The notes under the pieces: generated by a model
Told to the model about the DNA's origin: nothing
Databases searched by the model: none
What the model saw: the letters and a program-made list of their open reading frames with translations, nothing else
Assembly (NCBI RefSeq): GCF_021261315.1
Contig: NZ_JAJSAX010000004.1
Span: forward strand, 248,001-312,000
DNA length: 64,000 nucleotides
Direction: 5' to 3'
Origin: Epilithonimonas sp. JDS
GTDB lineage: Bacteria; Bacteroidota; Bacteroidia; Flavobacteriales; Weeksellaceae
Part shown: one piece after another, positions 42,432 through 50,986 of the stretch
How positions within the stretch are numbered: position 1 is the stretch's first letter
Layout: each line of letters opens with the position of its first letter
Program-made: the position numbers and the translations under genes

Positions 42432-43106
42432 TCAAAAGACATACTCTTTCTTTGTTGTTAAATAGGGAATACTTTCAATTAAAAATTCAAAGTTATCATT
42501 GGTCAGTACCTGTGCACCATAGCTGAGCATTTCTTCTGCCCATGAGATCTTATCGTTGAGGACATTTTCCATGATCAGCAATTGTCTGCCTAGACGAAGC
42601 GCTTCCCAACCTTGATGTTTTGTGCCGCTTTTCTCACTGGCCTCAATAATAATCGTAGCATCACTTATCAATGCCATTGTTCGGTTTCTAATAGGGAAAC
42701 TTTTTGGTATTACGGGATAGTTTTCAGGGAACTGCGAAATCAGCAAATGATTTTCAGCAATAAAATCCTGAAGGTCTTTATTTTCAGCAGGGAAATATTT
42801 ATCCAGAGGTGTTCCGATAACTCCGATGGTATGACCATCAAATTCAATGGCTGTATTATGGGCGATCGAGTCAACTCCTTCCGCTAAACCGCTAACGACA
42901 GTGATATCATTTTGAACCAATAGCTTTGCGATCTTCCTTGCTCTTCGTACACCAAGTTCAGACACCTTCCTTGAACCAACAACCGCTACCCTTCTTCCAT
43001 TTTCCAATAACGAAAAGTCCCCTTTGTAAAATAACTCTTTGGGACTATTTTTCTTCTCAACAGTGGTCAGTTTGTCTTAATATTCGTTAAAAGCATTGAT
43101 CTGCAT
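42432..43106 (-). pseudogene. DprA/Smf-like SLOG-domain gene with an in-frame stop at codon 10
   Basis: From the ATG at 43106 the frame reads MQINAFNEY, then a TAA (43077-43079), then DKLTTVEKKNSPKELFYKGD, continuing into the SLOG core: RVAVVGSRKVSELG, VVSGLAEGVDSIAHNTAI, IGVIGTPLDKYFP and FPIRNRTMALISD. Both sides of the stop match the expected N-terminus of DprA-like proteins, so one substitution has interrupted the gene. Translation of 191 residues could restart only at a TTG (43007). Without the wing domain this is a minimal SLOG protein that binds DNA or nucleotides. It precedes ssb, as in related ICEs. Confidence 0.7.
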
Positions 43107-43506
43107 AGGTGTTCAAGATTAAAATGAATAATGTAAATATAGTTTTTTTACCCTATAAATACAAATTGAAAAATATTATTAATCATGTACAGTAGTACTA
43201 CAATAATTTAAAGAGAAGTCATATTTCTCATAATAAACCGGTAAAAAGGCAGCTAAGGTATATCGGTCATCCATTTATTTCTTCTCCCAGCCAAAAGACT
43301 ACGGCATAAACGGTTTCCTCCCTGAAGGTACCCTCCAATTATTCCGTTTCCTTTTGGCTTTCCCCTTTGCCCGCTAAAATTATCTGCTTTCTTTTTTCCG
43401 GTTTTTCTTTTGAAAAATATTCAGCGAAGCCCAAGGGCCTTTCAGAGAAAGGACGGAGAAAAGATTGAGAACAGATCAAAATTTAAAATCTTAAAACCCT
43501 ACGATT
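43107..43506. other. Structured region upstream of ssb, 400 bp
   Basis: No gene is supported. Nested arms AGCCAAAAG (43289-43297)/CTTTTGGCT (43351-43359) enclose AAACGG (43308-43313)/CCGTTT (43344-43349). Nearer to ssb, a tight GCCC-AA-GGGC hairpin and CCTTT-CAGAG-AAAGG follow around 43430-43460. The DNA is clearly less AT-rich than the accessory region. It may contain a regulatory RNA or the promoter leader of the ssb operon. Confidence 0.45.
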
Positions 43507-43917
43507 ATGAACATTATCGGAAGACTGACAAGGGATGCGGAAGTGCGCAACCTGTCAAATGAAAAACAGGTAGTCAATTTCTCAATTGCTACGAATGACA
43601 ACTATCGCAACAAGCAAGGCGAACGAATTGAACAGACCACGTATTTCGAATGCGCCTACTGGATATCTTCAAAAGTGGCGGACTTTTTAACAAAGGGTAC
43701 TTTGGTAGAATTAAGCGGTAGAGCTTACACGTCCGCATGGTTAGGAAAAGACGGAGAACCTCATGCAGGTTTAAATTTCCACACCTCACAGATTAAAGTT
43801 CACAGCAGTAGTAAAAGAACTGAAAGTAAATCTATTGAGTCCAACAAAACAGATAAGAAAGAAACTTCTAAATCAAAATCTATAGATACCGACAAGGATG
43901 ACGACCTACCATTTTAA
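43507..43917 (+). CDS. ssb: Single-stranded DNA-binding protein
   Basis: This 136-residue protein has the OB-fold start MNIIGRLTRDAEVRNL, aromatic DNA-contact region TTYFECAYWISSKVADFL, a strand with LVELSGRAYTSAW, and an acidic tip DDDLPF preceded by a Ser/Lys-rich linker. ICE-borne SSBs protect the single strand during transfer and help replication of the excised element. It is the first plus-strand gene of a short run with DUF932 and radC. Confidence 0.92.
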   Translation: MNIIGRLTRDAEVRNLSNEKQVVNFSIATNDNYRNKQGERIEQTTYFECAYWISSKVADFLTKGTLVELSGRAYTSAWLGKDGEPHAGLNFHTSQIKVHSSSKRTESKSIESNKTDKKETSKSKSIDTDKDDDLPF

Positions 43918-43959
43918 AACTATCAAATACAATTTTATAAAATTCAAAATATCAATATC

Positions 43960-45033
43960 ATGGCACACAATTTAAATTTCAATAACAGAACAGGAAAATA
44001 TTCATTTATCAGCGTAAAGGAAAAAGCATGGCACAACCTGGGGCAGATCGTACAGGAGTACCCCACAAGTGAAGAGGCTATAAAATTTGCAGGACTTGAC
44101 TACGAGGTCGAAAAGTCTCCTCTATTTACAAAAGGTGCAGGCATCATAGAAAATGACAACGGCATAGAAATGATCGATTCACAATTGGAAGTTCCCAACT
44201 ACTTTGCCAATATACGAACTGATAACAACACCGTTTTAGGTGTCGTTGGAAAAGATTACCATATCGTACAAAACCGTGAAGCCTTTTCATTTTTTGATGC
44301 TATAGTAGGCAGTGGAAAAGGAATTTTATACGAGACCGCAGGAGCTTTGGGAAATGGCGAAAGAATTTTTATTACCGCCAAACTACCCGATTATATTCGT
44401 GTTGGCAACGGTGACGATATTACAGAAAAATACATTTTCCTTACCACCTCCCACGATGGAAGCGGAAGCATTACCGCCGCCTTTACCCCTGTTCGCATTG
44501 TCTGTCAAAATACCTTAAACGCTTCGCTAAAAAATATGAGCAATGTGGTGCGGATCAGACATACCGCAGGAGCAAAACAACGCTTGGAAGATGCCCACAA
44601 ATTGATGGGACTAGCCAATAAATTAAGTAATGAATTGGAAAACACTTTTAATCATTGGGCAAAAATAACGGTTGGTGATGATGAAATGAAGAAGCTGATC
44701 CAATTGGCACTCTGCCCCAACAAGGAAACCTTGCAACATTTGCAGAAAGGAAATTCTGAGGAATTGTCAACTGTTTTTAAAAATACCGTTGATGATGCAT
44801 TTGCCTACGCCATGATCAGCGAAAGCCAGCAAATGGATACAACCAAAGGTACTTTGTTTGGCGCTTACAATGCTGTTACAGGATATTTTCAGAATGTCAG
44901 AAATTACAAGGACAACGAAGCCAAACTTCAATCCATTGTCTTAGGAGGGACGGCACAATTAAAGTCTAAAAAGGCTTTTGACCTATGTCAAAATTTCGCC
45001 CGATTTGGCGCAGAAACTATAATCATGAATTAA
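43960..45033 (+). CDS. DUF932 (phage/plasmid-like) protein
   Basis: This 357-residue protein matches the DUF932 family, which is common on plasmids and ICEs. Motifs include KAWHNLGQIVQEYPTSEEA (about 21-39), VLGVVGKDYHIVQNREAFSF and RIVCQNTLNASL. The biochemical role is not established; a link to replication or DNA protection is assumed from context between ssb and radC. It lies 42 bp after ssb and 59 bp before radC on the same strand. Confidence 0.85.
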   Translation: MAHNLNFNNRTGKYSFISVKEKAWHNLGQIVQEYPTSEEAIKFAGLDYEVEKSPLFTKGAGIIENDNGIEMIDSQLEVPNYFANIRTDNNTVLGVVGKDYHIVQNREAFSFFDAIVGSGKGILYETAGALGNGERIFITAKLPDYIRVGNGDDITEKYIFLTTSHDGSGSITAAFTPVRIVCQNTLNASLKNMSNVVRIRHTAGAKQRLEDAHKLMGLANKLSNELENTFNHWAKITVGDDEMKKLIQLALCPNKETLQHLQKGNSEELSTVFKNTVDDAFAYAMISESQQMDTTKGTLFGAYNAVTGYFQNVRNYKDNEAKLQSIVLGGTAQLKSKKAFDLCQNFARFGAETIIMN

Positions 45034-45092
45034 CAATGTTTTAAAAATTAAGTACGGGAAATTTAAGTCTCTGCCGTACAGGAGCAACACCT

Positions 45093-45536
45093 ATGAAATT
45101 CAATATTGTCAACGAGATAAAATTAAGTTATTCAAGAAAAGGTAATTCTGAAAAAATGGTCGGTAGTTCGCGAGATGCCGTTGAGGTCTTCCGTCAGCAT
45201 TTCGATCCTGATGAAATGGATTACCGAGAATCATTTTTTGCCCTATACTTAAATCAGGCTCATAAAGTTTTAGGGATAAGGAAAATTTCCGAATCGGGAA
45301 TTTCTTCGACGGTTGTCGATGTTCGAATCATCATGCAGGCGGCACTCCTTTGTAATGCTTCGGCTGTTATTTTGGCACACAATCATCCTTCAGGGAATTT
45401 GAAACCTTCCGCTGAGGATCTTAAAATCACGCAGAGCATTAAAAGTGCATCCGAATTCCTAAACATTAAATTACTGGATCATTGCATTCTGACGTCAACC
45501 GGTCATTTATCATTTGCCGACGAAGGTCATCTATAA
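45093..45536 (+). CDS. RadC-like JAB-domain protein
   Basis: This 147-residue protein has the JAMM metal motif AHNHPSGNLKPSAEDL near residue 96 and an upstream Glu, as in RadC/MPN+ domains. It lacks the N-terminal HhH region of chromosomal RadC, as usual for ICE and plasmid copies. The role is unclear; metallopeptidase or nuclease activity has been discussed for the family. A strong hairpin terminator follows at 45556-45592. Confidence 0.88.
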   Translation: MKFNIVNEIKLSYSRKGNSEKMVGSSRDAVEVFRQHFDPDEMDYRESFFALYLNQAHKVLGIRKISESGISSTVVDVRIIMQAALLCNASAVILAHNHPSGNLKPSAEDLKITQSIKSASEFLNIKLLDHCILTSTGHLSFADEGHL

Positions 45537-45555
45537 ATGAATTTATATTAATTGC

Positions 45556-45592
45556 AAAATACACGGCAATAATTTTTATTGTCGTGTATTTT
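45556..45592 (+). terminator. Terminator of the ssb-DUF932-radC run
   Basis: A 17-bp stem with one mismatch (AAAATACACGGCAATAA, 45556-45572, against 45576-45592) and a TTT loop lies 20 bp after the radC stop. Confidence 0.85.
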
Positions 45593-45794
45593 AAGATCGG
45601 GCGAAAAGACAATTCCTTCCGGTGGTCGGAAACGTCTTTTCGCAGTTTGAATAGATACAACTCCTATGATCACCTCGCTAAAGACCCAACGCTTCATAAA
45701 AGTTGTGGATCCTAAAAATCGATGTCCTATCGATAGATCGGAGTTGCTAAAATATTTCCTAATTATTTTCCTTGTTTTTATTGTAAATGTAAAA

Positions 45795-45821
45795 AGCGGC
45801 TTGGTTTAAAACCAAGCCGCT
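45795..45821 (-). terminator. Terminator of the tra operon
   Basis: AGCGGCTTGGTTT (45795-45807) and AAACCAAGCCGCT (45809-45821) form a near-perfect palindrome; on the minus strand it is followed by TTTTT. It lies 18 bp beyond the traQ stop. Confidence 0.9.
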
Positions 45822-45839
45822 AGAAGTCAATTAAAAATT

Positions 45840-46280
45840 TTAAGATGCATTGTCAAATTCAAAATCTACTCTTCTTTCATTTCCAAAACTATCCTTGATC
45901 CAAATACTGACCTGATGGGATTCTTGAGCTTTAGATGTATAGTAAAGCCTGAATTCCTTTTGCTTCAATGGATACTCATCATTCTGGAGATATGGTGGGT
46001 CATTGTAATGTTGGAGTTGACCAGATCCTTCGTATTGAAAATAACGGAGGCTGTAAGTTGTCCCACTGAAATCGGAAGAAGTCAAGAGTGAGATCCGGAT
46101 CTCCACCGTTTCATTTTCGGCTATTTTCCCAGGAACAGGCATTACTTGAACCTCAAAGGGAAAGTCCTGCTGAATCTCCAGACCCTTGTCCTCACAAGAA
46201 GTGAATACCAGACCGATCAGTAAAACCACCATCGGAAACTTGAATAATTTCAAGACATTATTGTTTATGACATTTTTCAT
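45840..46280 (-). CDS. traQ: Conjugative transfer protein TraQ (DUF3872)
   Basis: This 146-residue protein has a lipoprotein-type signal (VVLLIGLVFTSC, Cys near residue 29) and a beta-rich body, as in the DUF3872/TraQ family of Bacteroidetes conjugative transposons. It is the last gene of the tra operon, 11 bp after traO, and just before a strong terminator. TraQ is an outer part of the mating apparatus; its exact role is unknown. Confidence 0.82.
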   Translation of the reverse strand: MKNVINNNVLKLFKFPMVVLLIGLVFTSCEDKGLEIQQDFPFEVQVMPVPGKIAENETVEIRISLLTSSDFSGTTYSLRYFQYEGSGQLQHYNDPPYLQNDEYPLKQKEFRLYYTSKAQESHQVSIWIKDSFGNERRVDFEFDNAS

Positions 46281-46291
46281 TTATAAGTTTT

Positions 46292-46852
46292 TTAAAAGTT
46301 AAATCGCAATCCAAATCCAAATAGAGCTTGAAACTGACCAAGCTGACTTTTCTGCAAATAACGCAGCTGCCCATTGACCAGAAAGACCAAATGATGTGTA
46401 AGATAACTTTCCAAGGATAGTTTTCCACTTACACCGTAAATGAAATTACTGGTGGAATTAAGCATTGAGCCGTCGTATAGAATTTCAGTCCCTCTATTAA
46501 TCTGCTCATATCCTACTAGCCCACCAATGCCAAGATTGACATTGAGATTTCGCATCAGATCTCCCCACATATAGAAGCTGTAGCCTCCGTTGAAAGAGAA
46601 AGTATCGATCGGGATATCGTAACGGGCATACTCGTAATACTTTCTGCTGTATTCGGCCAGTCCGAAAAGATAATTTCCATTTTTAGTGTAAGAAATAAGA
46701 CCTGCACCTAAACCGTAATTTCGCTTTTCAGGAGACTTCGGAAATACCGAATATGAAATTTCGAATCCTTTTTGCTTGGGGATCATTTGCTGTGCAAAAG
46801 AATCAATACTAATGAGGACCAGCATTGCTGTCGCTAAAATTAAATGCTTCAT
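46292..46852 (-). CDS. traO: Conjugative transfer protein TraO
   Basis: This 186-residue protein has a signal peptide (MKHLILATAMLVLISIDSFA) followed by a small outer-membrane beta-barrel-like pattern, ending in FGLRFNF, a typical C-terminal aromatic strand. The glycine- and tyrosine-rich composition (GLGAGLISYTKNGNYLFGLA) fits TraO. It lies between traN (1-bp gap) and traQ (11-bp gap). Confidence 0.85.
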   Translation of the reverse strand: MKHLILATAMLVLISIDSFAQQMIPKQKGFEISYSVFPKSPEKRNYGLGAGLISYTKNGNYLFGLAEYSRKYYEYARYDIPIDTFSFNGGYSFYMWGDLMRNLNVNLGIGGLVGYEQINRGTEILYDGSMLNSTSNFIYGVSGKLSLESYLTHHLVFLVNGQLRYLQKSQLGQFQALFGFGLRFNF

Positions 46853-46853
46853 A

Positions 46854-47756
46854 TCAATTCGTTTTTATATTCAGTCCACTGATCAGTCTCGCATTGACAA
46901 GCTCTTTATTTTCAAGCTGGATCTTCTGATGCCTTCCGCCATTTTTTTCTAGGATCTCGATCTCCAAAACCTGATCCTTCAGCAGGGTAAACTGATCTAA
47001 TAAATAAACTGCTGCTAGGTCAGAATGATGAGAAACTGTCATTGTTGGAAAATATACTCTGACAGGCTCTAACAGTTTGTCCTGAAGCACCGTTCTTTTT
47101 AAATTCTTCTTATCGACAATTTTGAAATTAATCAGGTCAATATCGTAAGACACGTTACTTCTGTTTTTAAGCTCCAAGGTGAAATAGAATTTGCTGTCAT
47201 TCACGTGTAATGCCCGAACTGAAAACTGGATTCCATAGCTTTTAGAAGCGATATGCTTTATGGTTCTGTTGGTTTTCTTATACAGAGTTTGCATTATTAG
47301 CTCCGACAAAGAAGATGAACTTCCATTAAGATCTTCAAACAAGACATCCGCAGCATATTGCTTTTCAATGCTCCGTTCCTGCTTTAACAGATCATAACTG
47401 AGTGCATCCGGATAAGAACTGTAATACACATCAAAATTGTAAAACTTTCCGTCTTCAGTAATGACCGAAAAATTGGTCTCTTCTTCGAAATCCCTGACTG
47501 CCGACTTGATCCTAAGAACATTTCCGACAGGTTCTGCCTTGTTGGCGATCAGCAGATTACTCCCTAAGTCAACATATCGAATACGGGATGGAAATAACAG
47601 ATGTGAGGTCTTATCATAGGTGACCTGTATTTTGTAAGGTTCTATTTTGGCCTCATCCAGTGGCAGATAGGAAGCAGTTGGATCCTGAGCCTGCGATCTG
47701 CCTGAAAAGAGCAGAAATACGATTATCAATAGATAATTGCTTTTTATTTTATTCAT
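46854..47756 (-). CDS. traN: Conjugative transfer protein TraN (DUF4138, VirB9-like)
   Basis: This 300-residue protein has a signal peptide ending near GRSQAQ. The body matches DUF4138: TYDKTSHLLFPSRIRYVDLG (about 49-68), IANKAEPVGNVLRIKSAV and VYYSSYPDAL. TraN forms the outer-membrane core ring in place of VirB9. It is 1 bp upstream of traO and 17 bp downstream of traM, in the operon order of CTnDOT-type elements. Confidence 0.9.
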   Translation of the reverse strand: MNKIKSNYLLIIVFLLFSGRSQAQDPTASYLPLDEAKIEPYKIQVTYDKTSHLLFPSRIRYVDLGSNLLIANKAEPVGNVLRIKSAVRDFEEETNFSVITEDGKFYNFDVYYSSYPDALSYDLLKQERSIEKQYAADVLFEDLNGSSSSLSELIMQTLYKKTNRTIKHIASKSYGIQFSVRALHVNDSKFYFTLELKNRSNVSYDIDLINFKIVDKKNLKRTVLQDKLLEPVRVYFPTMTVSHHSDLAAVYLLDQFTLLKDQVLEIEILEKNGGRHQKIQLENKELVNARLISGLNIKTN

Positions 47757-47773
47757 TTTATTGTTTTAATTGA

Positions 47774-49072
47774 TTATAATTTTGGTACAAGAAAAACCTG
47801 ATGTCCCGCTTTAACCTTTATTTTTTGTTGTCTGACCTGTTTCTGGAAATAGCCTGACAACCCCTGCAGCACACCCCTGCTCAAATCCGCTGCGATCTGC
47901 TGACCTGCCGACTGCGTCATCATAATATTGGTACCTGAAGTTTGTCCCATGCTACCCACTATATCAGTCACAGCATTTTGTTCCGGTGAGTACGGAACAT
48001 ACAGGCCGATCTGACCATCATTATCATAAACATTAATCTCTACAGGATAAATGCTCCCGTGATACTCGATTGATGAAATTTTCAACTGCAGTCTCCCTCC
48101 CTGGAATTTGCCACTAGCTTTCAGCAATGTTCCACTGGGAATTTCTGTACGACCTACAATCATATTTTCAGAAAGCCTGATGGGTAATAGACTTTCATTG
48201 GTTATTGTCATTGATTGCTGAACCATCCCTCGAATAGCATTCTTTGCTTGTCCTGTAGCATCGGTGTCATCTTGAATTCCGAACATTATTCTACGATCAT
48301 CAAGTCCAGCAAGCAACGCGCTGTCCGATGGCTCCCTGTATAAAGAAGAGACAATATTTATGTGAGCTGATTTTACTGCTGTGAGCTGTACTTTATTTCC
48401 GGAAGGCTGCTTCACGTCGTCTTCCTCTGGTACAGGATCTTCCTGTTTATTACTTTGAGGTAGGTATTTCGCAGCCATTTGATAGGATTTTTCCATCAGC
48501 TCTAATTGATCACTGACACCAAGACTTGAAGGCGAAGTATTGTTCTGCAAAGCTTCATTCTTCAACCTGGAAATTTCTTTTCTAAGATTATTCACTTCCT
48601 GATCATCTCTATTGTAGAAGGAACTTAAGGTCTGTTGCGCATTGTGATAGCTGTTGACTGCATTCTGATCCGCTTGGGGTAAACCGTTTGGATGACCTGG
48701 CAATGGCGTCTGATCAGAATTCCGACCTATATTGTTGGTGTCACTCCAATAATCTGATAATGTCGTCATCGCATTTCTCTTTTCTTCATTTTTCTGTTCC
48801 AACAACTGCTGTTCGTAAGCCTTTTGTTTGTCAGATTGCAGTTGATCGTCCTTTGCCTGTGGTATCCCTGCATTAAAGCCTGGATTATCTGTAATTTTAT
48901 TGTCCTTTGGTCTGAAAATGAGGTAAAAGCAACCGGCACAAATTGCGGCCATCAGTAAATAGATCAGGGGTTTCTTAATATGCTCCCACTTTACATTTTG
49001 GAGGCCTTGTAATCCCTGTTCTAATTGTGGTGAATCACCTTCAGTGATCTTGATTTTATTTGAATCTCTCAT
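47774..49072 (-). CDS. traM: Conjugative transfer protein TraM (VirB10-like)
   Basis: In this 432-residue protein one membrane span (PLIYLLMAAICAGCFYLIF) near residue 35 follows a short cytoplasmic N-terminus. A long Gln/Asn-rich periplasmic coil (about 65-220) leads to a C-terminal beta domain with ENMIVGRTEIPSGTLLKASG and GTNIMMTQSAGQQIAADL, as in conjugative transposon TraM. It bridges inner and outer membrane like VirB10. It sits between traL (34 bp) and traN (17 bp). Confidence 0.9.
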   Translation of the reverse strand: MRDSNKIKITEGDSPQLEQGLQGLQNVKWEHIKKPLIYLLMAAICAGCFYLIFRPKDNKITDNPGFNAGIPQAKDDQLQSDKQKAYEQQLLEQKNEEKRNAMTTLSDYWSDTNNIGRNSDQTPLPGHPNGLPQADQNAVNSYHNAQQTLSSFYNRDDQEVNNLRKEISRLKNEALQNNTSPSSLGVSDQLELMEKSYQMAAKYLPQSNKQEDPVPEEDDVKQPSGNKVQLTAVKSAHINIVSSLYREPSDSALLAGLDDRRIMFGIQDDTDATGQAKNAIRGMVQQSMTITNESLLPIRLSENMIVGRTEIPSGTLLKASGKFQGGRLQLKISSIEYHGSIYPVEINVYDNDGQIGLYVPYSPEQNAVTDIVGSMGQTSGTNIMMTQSAGQQIAADLSRGVLQGLSGYFQKQVRQQKIKVKAGHQVFLVPKL

Positions 49073-49106
49073 CGGTCGGCTTTTTAATGGTTGAACGTTC
49101 TTTGTT

Positions 49107-49346
49107 TTATTGTGCTGGTTTTTTCACAGTTATATGATCTGAAATGGTCATAATATGACTGATCGAAATGGTATTGGAATTATTTCCGGTTGTGTGAAAA
49201 ATGCTGATAAGCATTAGCAGCGTGATAACAGCATAGCCTGCAAAAAACAGCTTGGTCAAAAACCTCTGTCGTTCCGCCGGGATCGACTTCCATTTTTTGT
49301 CTGCACTCAAAGTAAAGTGCTCTATTTTATCCCTTAATTTTTTCAT
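49107..49346 (-). CDS. traL: Conjugative transfer protein TraL
   Basis: This 79-residue protein has one membrane helix (LFFAGYAVITLLMLISIF) near residues 32-49. A basic cytoplasmic start with WKSIPAERQRFLTKLF fits the small TraL proteins (DUF3989) found between TraK and TraM. It lies 11 bp after traK. It is probably a small inner-membrane component. Confidence 0.8.
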   Translation of the reverse strand: MKKLRDKIEHFTLSADKKWKSIPAERQRFLTKLFFAGYAVITLLMLISIFHTTGNNSNTISISHIMTISDHITVKKPAQ

Positions 49347-49357
49347 TGCTCTGGATT

Positions 49358-49981
49358 TTAACGTTCAACGGTTTCAACATCTTTGTTTTCAATGACATTA
49401 AACTTCTCGATCGTAAATCCTTGTGGATTGCTGTCTGATCTCACTGAATTTACTAAGGAACAGTTGGTGATCAGACTTCGTATCGTCAGATTGCTGGATC
49501 GGATAATGAACTGTCTTGCAAAGGTCTTGACTGAATATGGGTAATTGTTAAAATCAGCCACAACACTGTCAACCTCTATCCTCTGCTGAATATTCCCTGA
49601 GATGATCCGGTTGTAATAGCCTTTCTCCTGCAGGTCCTTGTAGTAATCGAATGCTGACTGGTCTGCCAGATTAAAGGCTCTTTTGACATTGCTTTCAATA
49701 GCATTTTTATCGGGTGCCACGGTAAAGAACAGCTCGTGAAAACGCCTTACATGCTCCCTCGCTTCTACAGGCCTGTTGATCGACATATCCTGAGACAGCG
49801 CTACCATCAGTGATTTGCCGTTATCCAAGACGTATATCTTCTGTCGCTGATCTTCTGCAAACTGATAGGACTTGAAAACGACCACACCAACCACAGCAAA
49901 GCATAACACTGCAAAAACAAACGTAAATAAGCGGATCTGTTTGAAGCTGCTTTCTATATTTCTTAAAGTTTTGAATTCCAT
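49358..49981 (-). CDS. traK: Conjugative transfer protein TraK (VirB8-like)
   Basis: This 207-residue protein begins MEFKTLRNIESSFKQIRLF, followed by a membrane span (VFAVLCFAVVGVVVF) and a periplasmic domain with AREHVRRFHELFFTVAPD, the typical TraK pattern. It is the VirB8-like inner-membrane scaffold. It lies 11 bp after traJ and 11 bp before traL. Confidence 0.9.
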   Translation of the reverse strand: MEFKTLRNIESSFKQIRLFTFVFAVLCFAVVGVVVFKSYQFAEDQRQKIYVLDNGKSLMVALSQDMSINRPVEAREHVRRFHELFFTVAPDKNAIESNVKRAFNLADQSAFDYYKDLQEKGYYNRIISGNIQQRIEVDSVVADFNNYPYSVKTFARQFIIRSSNLTIRSLITNCSLVNSVRSDSNPQGFTIEKFNVIENKDVETVER

Positions 49982-49992
49982 TGCTTAAGTAT

Positions 49993-50985
49993 TTATTTTA
50001 ATAATCTTCCTGAGATATTACCTGTGGCACTACCTGCTGCTGCCCCTGCAATATTGCCTGATTTTGTAGCGGTCTGGTTGACGTTCCTCATAAAATTACC
50101 GGCACCTCCTGCCTGAATGACCCATCCCGTAACCGTTGGAACCGTAAAGTATCCTATGACTCCGATGATCATATAGATGATGTAAACCGTATTGGAGGTA
50201 TCAGGAATGAAATTCGGGTCTGCCAGCATCTCAATATCCCGCTCCAAAATGAGCGATTGAATTTTGGCCAGAATTGAACTGAAAATATCAGCCACCGGTA
50301 ACCACAGATATACACTGATGTACCTGGTAAGCCATTGGGTCAACGTGGTCTGAAATCCATCCCATACTGAAATGGCAAAGGCAATCGGTCCCAAAATGGA
50401 AAGAACAATGAGAAAGAAGGTTCGGATCGTATCAATGACCAGAGCTGCGGACTGGAACAGGATCTCCAGAAACTCACGAAAACCATCCCTAATATCTTTC
50501 TTGATGTCAAAAATTTCTCTTTCGATGTACATTCCGGACATCGTCACCAGGTCTGACGGCGACCATCCCAGTTCATCAAGTTTTTTATCAAATTCCTCAT
50601 CTGATATCAGATAGGCCATTTCGGGATTCCTCAGCATAGCCTCCCGCTCCAAAAGATCTTTCTTCTGTTGCAAATCGTTGAGATCTAAAACCTGATCTTC
50701 CAGCATCGAATGACTTCCCTGAACGATTGGGCTCAAAACCCCATTGATACTACCCAATACCAAAGTTGAGAAGAACATAATGCAGATACCGACGGCAAAA
50801 GGTCTGAGCATTGGAAACAGATCGATCGGTTCCGCACGACTGAGCGACTGCCATACCTTGATGGCCACATAGAACAGTGCTCCCAGCCCTGCGACACCCT
50901 TTGCCACGGCAGCCATGTCGGCACACAATGGCATCATCTCATCATAAACTGAACGAAGGACTTCGTGTAGATTGGTAGGTTCCAT
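49993..50985 (-). CDS. traJ: Conjugative transfer protein TraJ (VirB6-like)
   Basis: This 330-residue protein has several membrane helices (GVAGLGALFYVAIKVW; FAVGICIMFFSTLVLGSI; FFLIVLSILGPIAFAIS; VYIIYMIIGVIGYFTV). The conserved ending AGGAGNFMRNVNQTATKSG belongs to Bacteroidetes TraJ proteins. It is the polytopic inner-membrane component resembling VirB6. It starts 1 bp after traI. Confidence 0.9.
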   Translation of the reverse strand: MEPTNLHEVLRSVYDEMMPLCADMAAVAKGVAGLGALFYVAIKVWQSLSRAEPIDLFPMLRPFAVGICIMFFSTLVLGSINGVLSPIVQGSHSMLEDQVLDLNDLQQKKDLLEREAMLRNPEMAYLISDEEFDKKLDELGWSPSDLVTMSGMYIEREIFDIKKDIRDGFREFLEILFQSAALVIDTIRTFFLIVLSILGPIAFAISVWDGFQTTLTQWLTRYISVYLWLPVADIFSSILAKIQSLILERDIEMLADPNFIPDTSNTVYIIYMIIGVIGYFTVPTVTGWVIQAGGAGNFMRNVNQTATKSGNIAGAAAGSATGNISGRLLK

Positions 50986-50986
50986 C

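Larger units (their letters stand above)
45537..45839. other. Intergenic region between radC and traQ, 303 bp
   Basis: No gene is supported. It holds the radC terminator, a second hairpin (GCGAAAAGAC 45601-45610 / GTCTTTTCGC 45634-45643 with an inner TTCCG/CGGAA stem) and the tra operon terminator. The second hairpin has no T-tract and its role is unknown. Confidence 0.6.
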
